Positions 6,237-7,052 of a stretch of DNA of 7,052 nucleotides are shown here, one piece after another. Each line of letters starts with the position of its first letter. Positions within the stretch are counted from its first letter, which is position 1. Under the pieces are notes generated by a model. It had not been told where the DNA came from, made no database searches, and saw only the letters and a list, made by a program, of their open reading frames with translations. This stretch comes from an uncultured Planctomycetaceae bacterium (lineage in GTDB: Bacteria; Planctomycetota; Planctomycetia; Pirellulales; UBA1268): NCBI GenBank assembly GCA_903958265.1, contig CAJBSQ010000482.1, positions 1 to 7,052 of the forward strand. Direction: 5' to 3'. The position numbers and the translations under genes were made by a program.

Positions 6237-7052
6237 AATTGAGTCTCTACGGAACTCCGGCCGCGGGAGTTCGACCCGCAACAGCCGGAGAGCGGGCACC
6301 ACCGTGTCAAAAAGTAGTCGAGGCCGCTCCAGCCCCCGAGCGGCACGGCGGCGATCACGAGCAGGGCGGCCACCTCCACCCACTGGTCGTACGTGGCCTG
6401 GGCGCCTGGCACCCAGAACGGCTGCGACGCGAGCACGCTCGCCAGAAAGCAGACGCCCCCGAGGGCATTGAACTTCGTGAGCAGGCCGAGGACGAGGCAG
6501 GCACCGATCGTCATCAGCGACCAGCTGACGAACCGGTCAGCCTTCCAGAGCATGGAGGGTTCGACGGCGGTGGCAGCACGATTGCGGGCGGCGTCGTCAG
6601 GGAGCTGAGCATCCCAGGCCCCGACAAGTTTCTGGCCGATCGCGGCTGCATCCTTCATCCAGCCCGCCGCCTGGCCCGCCAGTTCCCGCTGTTTCTTGGC
6701 CAACCGCTCCCGCTCAAACGGGATCTCGGCCGCCCCCGGCTTCCGCTGCATGCCGGCGAGTCGACGCACCTGGAGGCGGTAGTCGGCGAAGTCGTCATCG
6801 AGCGGTTTGCAGTAGGCGGCGAGTTCCTCGCGGGCGGCCTGGAGGCTGGCGTCGGCTGCGGCCCGGGCGTCGGCCGCCAGCGGCACCCTTTTGACGCGGG
6901 CGTCGAGCAGATTTTTCCACGAGGCGACCACGCTCTCCTGCCACGCAGCGGCGGCCTCGGGGGCGGCGCGGTCGTTGGCGGCGGCCAGGGTGGCCGACCA
7001 GTCACCCGTCTGCGGCAGCGACGAGCGATAAAGATCGGCCAGCGGCCCCACC
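6230..7052 (-). CDS. DoxX-family membrane protein, 5' truncated by the window edge
   Basis: About 274 residues are visible. Numbered from the GTG at 7049-7051, residues 1 to about 165 are soluble, charged and strongly helical (Ala/Glu/Lys/Arg-rich, with an Arg/Lys-Glu coiled-coil-like part at about 110-130). Three hydrophobic segments follow, at about 174-191, 195-208 and 225-238, ending in DYFLTRW and a short tail with a Cys pair (257-258). The last part fits the DoxX family of small four-helix membrane proteins linked to redox or respiratory functions. The visible part likely begins after the first membrane helix: its opening GPLADLYRSSLP resembles the segment after TM1 in planctomycete DoxX proteins. 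The GTG at 7049-7051 is therefore probably internal rather than the true start. The stop is 4 bp before the oxidoreductase start, giving a tight operon. The electron donor or partner is unknown. Confidence 0.75.
   Translation of the reverse strand, partial: VGPLADLYRSSLPQTGDWSATLAAANDRAAPEAAAAWQESVVASWKNLLDARVKRVPLAADARAAADASLQAAREELAAYCKPLDDDFADYRLQVRRLAGMQRKPGAAEIPFERERLAKKQRELAGQAAGWMKDAAAIGQKLVGAWDAQLPDDAARNRAATAVEPSMLWKADRFVSWSLMTIGACLVLGLLTKFNALGGVCFLASVLASQPFWVPGAQATYDQWVEVAALLVIAAVPLGGWSGLDYFLTRWCPLSGCCGSNSRGRSSVETQLR

Noticed and set aside
6234..6243. The 10-bp palindrome CTCAATTGAG overlapping the oxidoreductase ribosome-binding site, considered as a switch that hides the site.
   Set aside because: As RNA it can form only a 3-bp stem with a 4-nt loop, too weak to block translation, and such 10-bp palindromes arise by chance.
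1..7052. CRISPR array, tRNA, rRNA, phage or toxin-antitoxin genes.
   Set aside because: No regularly spaced direct repeats of CRISPR type, no cloverleaf-like sequence, and no integrase, nuclease or toxin-antitoxin motifs were seen on either strand.

Overview
The window is GC-rich and coding-dense. It most likely comes from a planctomycete chromosome (Pirellulales-like). This rests on co-occurrence: a PEP-CTERM protein tail, a Tat-exported Gfo/Idh/MocA oxidoreductase of the EKL-motif type, a DoxX-family gene directly upstream of that oxidoreductase, and weak or absent Shine-Dalgarno sites in front of most genes. The assignment is inference from gene content, not from a marker gene.

Layout. 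Positions 1-89 (+) hold the last 28 codons of a PEP-CTERM surface or exported protein. Positions 90-243 are non-coding and hold a 74-bp REP/MITE-like inverted-repeat element between two convergent genes. Positions 244-489 (-) encode a small GlsB/YeaQ/YmgE-type membrane protein. Positions 490-711 are a divergent intergenic region with a 7+7 bp inverted repeat. Positions 712-1143 (+) encode a DUF6428-family protein with a Cys-rich C-terminus. Convergent to it, 1156-1593 (-) encodes a small secreted protein with four 15-residue repeats. After a 185-bp divergent spacer, 1779-4568 (+) encodes a full-length P2-type Ca2+-transporting ATPase. Its 3' end overlaps, tail to tail by 26 bp, a Gfo/Idh/MocA oxidoreductase gene at 4543-6225 (-). 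That gene lies 4 bp downstream of a DoxX-family gene (6230-7052, -) whose 5' end is outside the window.

How the genes work together. Only DoxX plus oxidoreductase looks like a true operon: the spacing is 4 bp and the best ribosome-binding site in the window contains the upstream stop codon. The remaining genes alternate in strand and look like independent single-gene units: a PEP-CTERM protein, a stress-type small membrane protein, a DUF6428 protein, a secreted repeat protein and a cation pump. Several act at or across the cell envelope, but nothing in the sequence ties them into one pathway.

I did not find convincing evidence of a novel multi-gene system. The items most worth following up are the palindromic element at 163-236, the 15-residue repeat protein, the conserved His/Cys pattern of the DUF6428 protein outside a recognisable arsenic operon, and the large helical insertions in the DoxX and oxidoreductase proteins.
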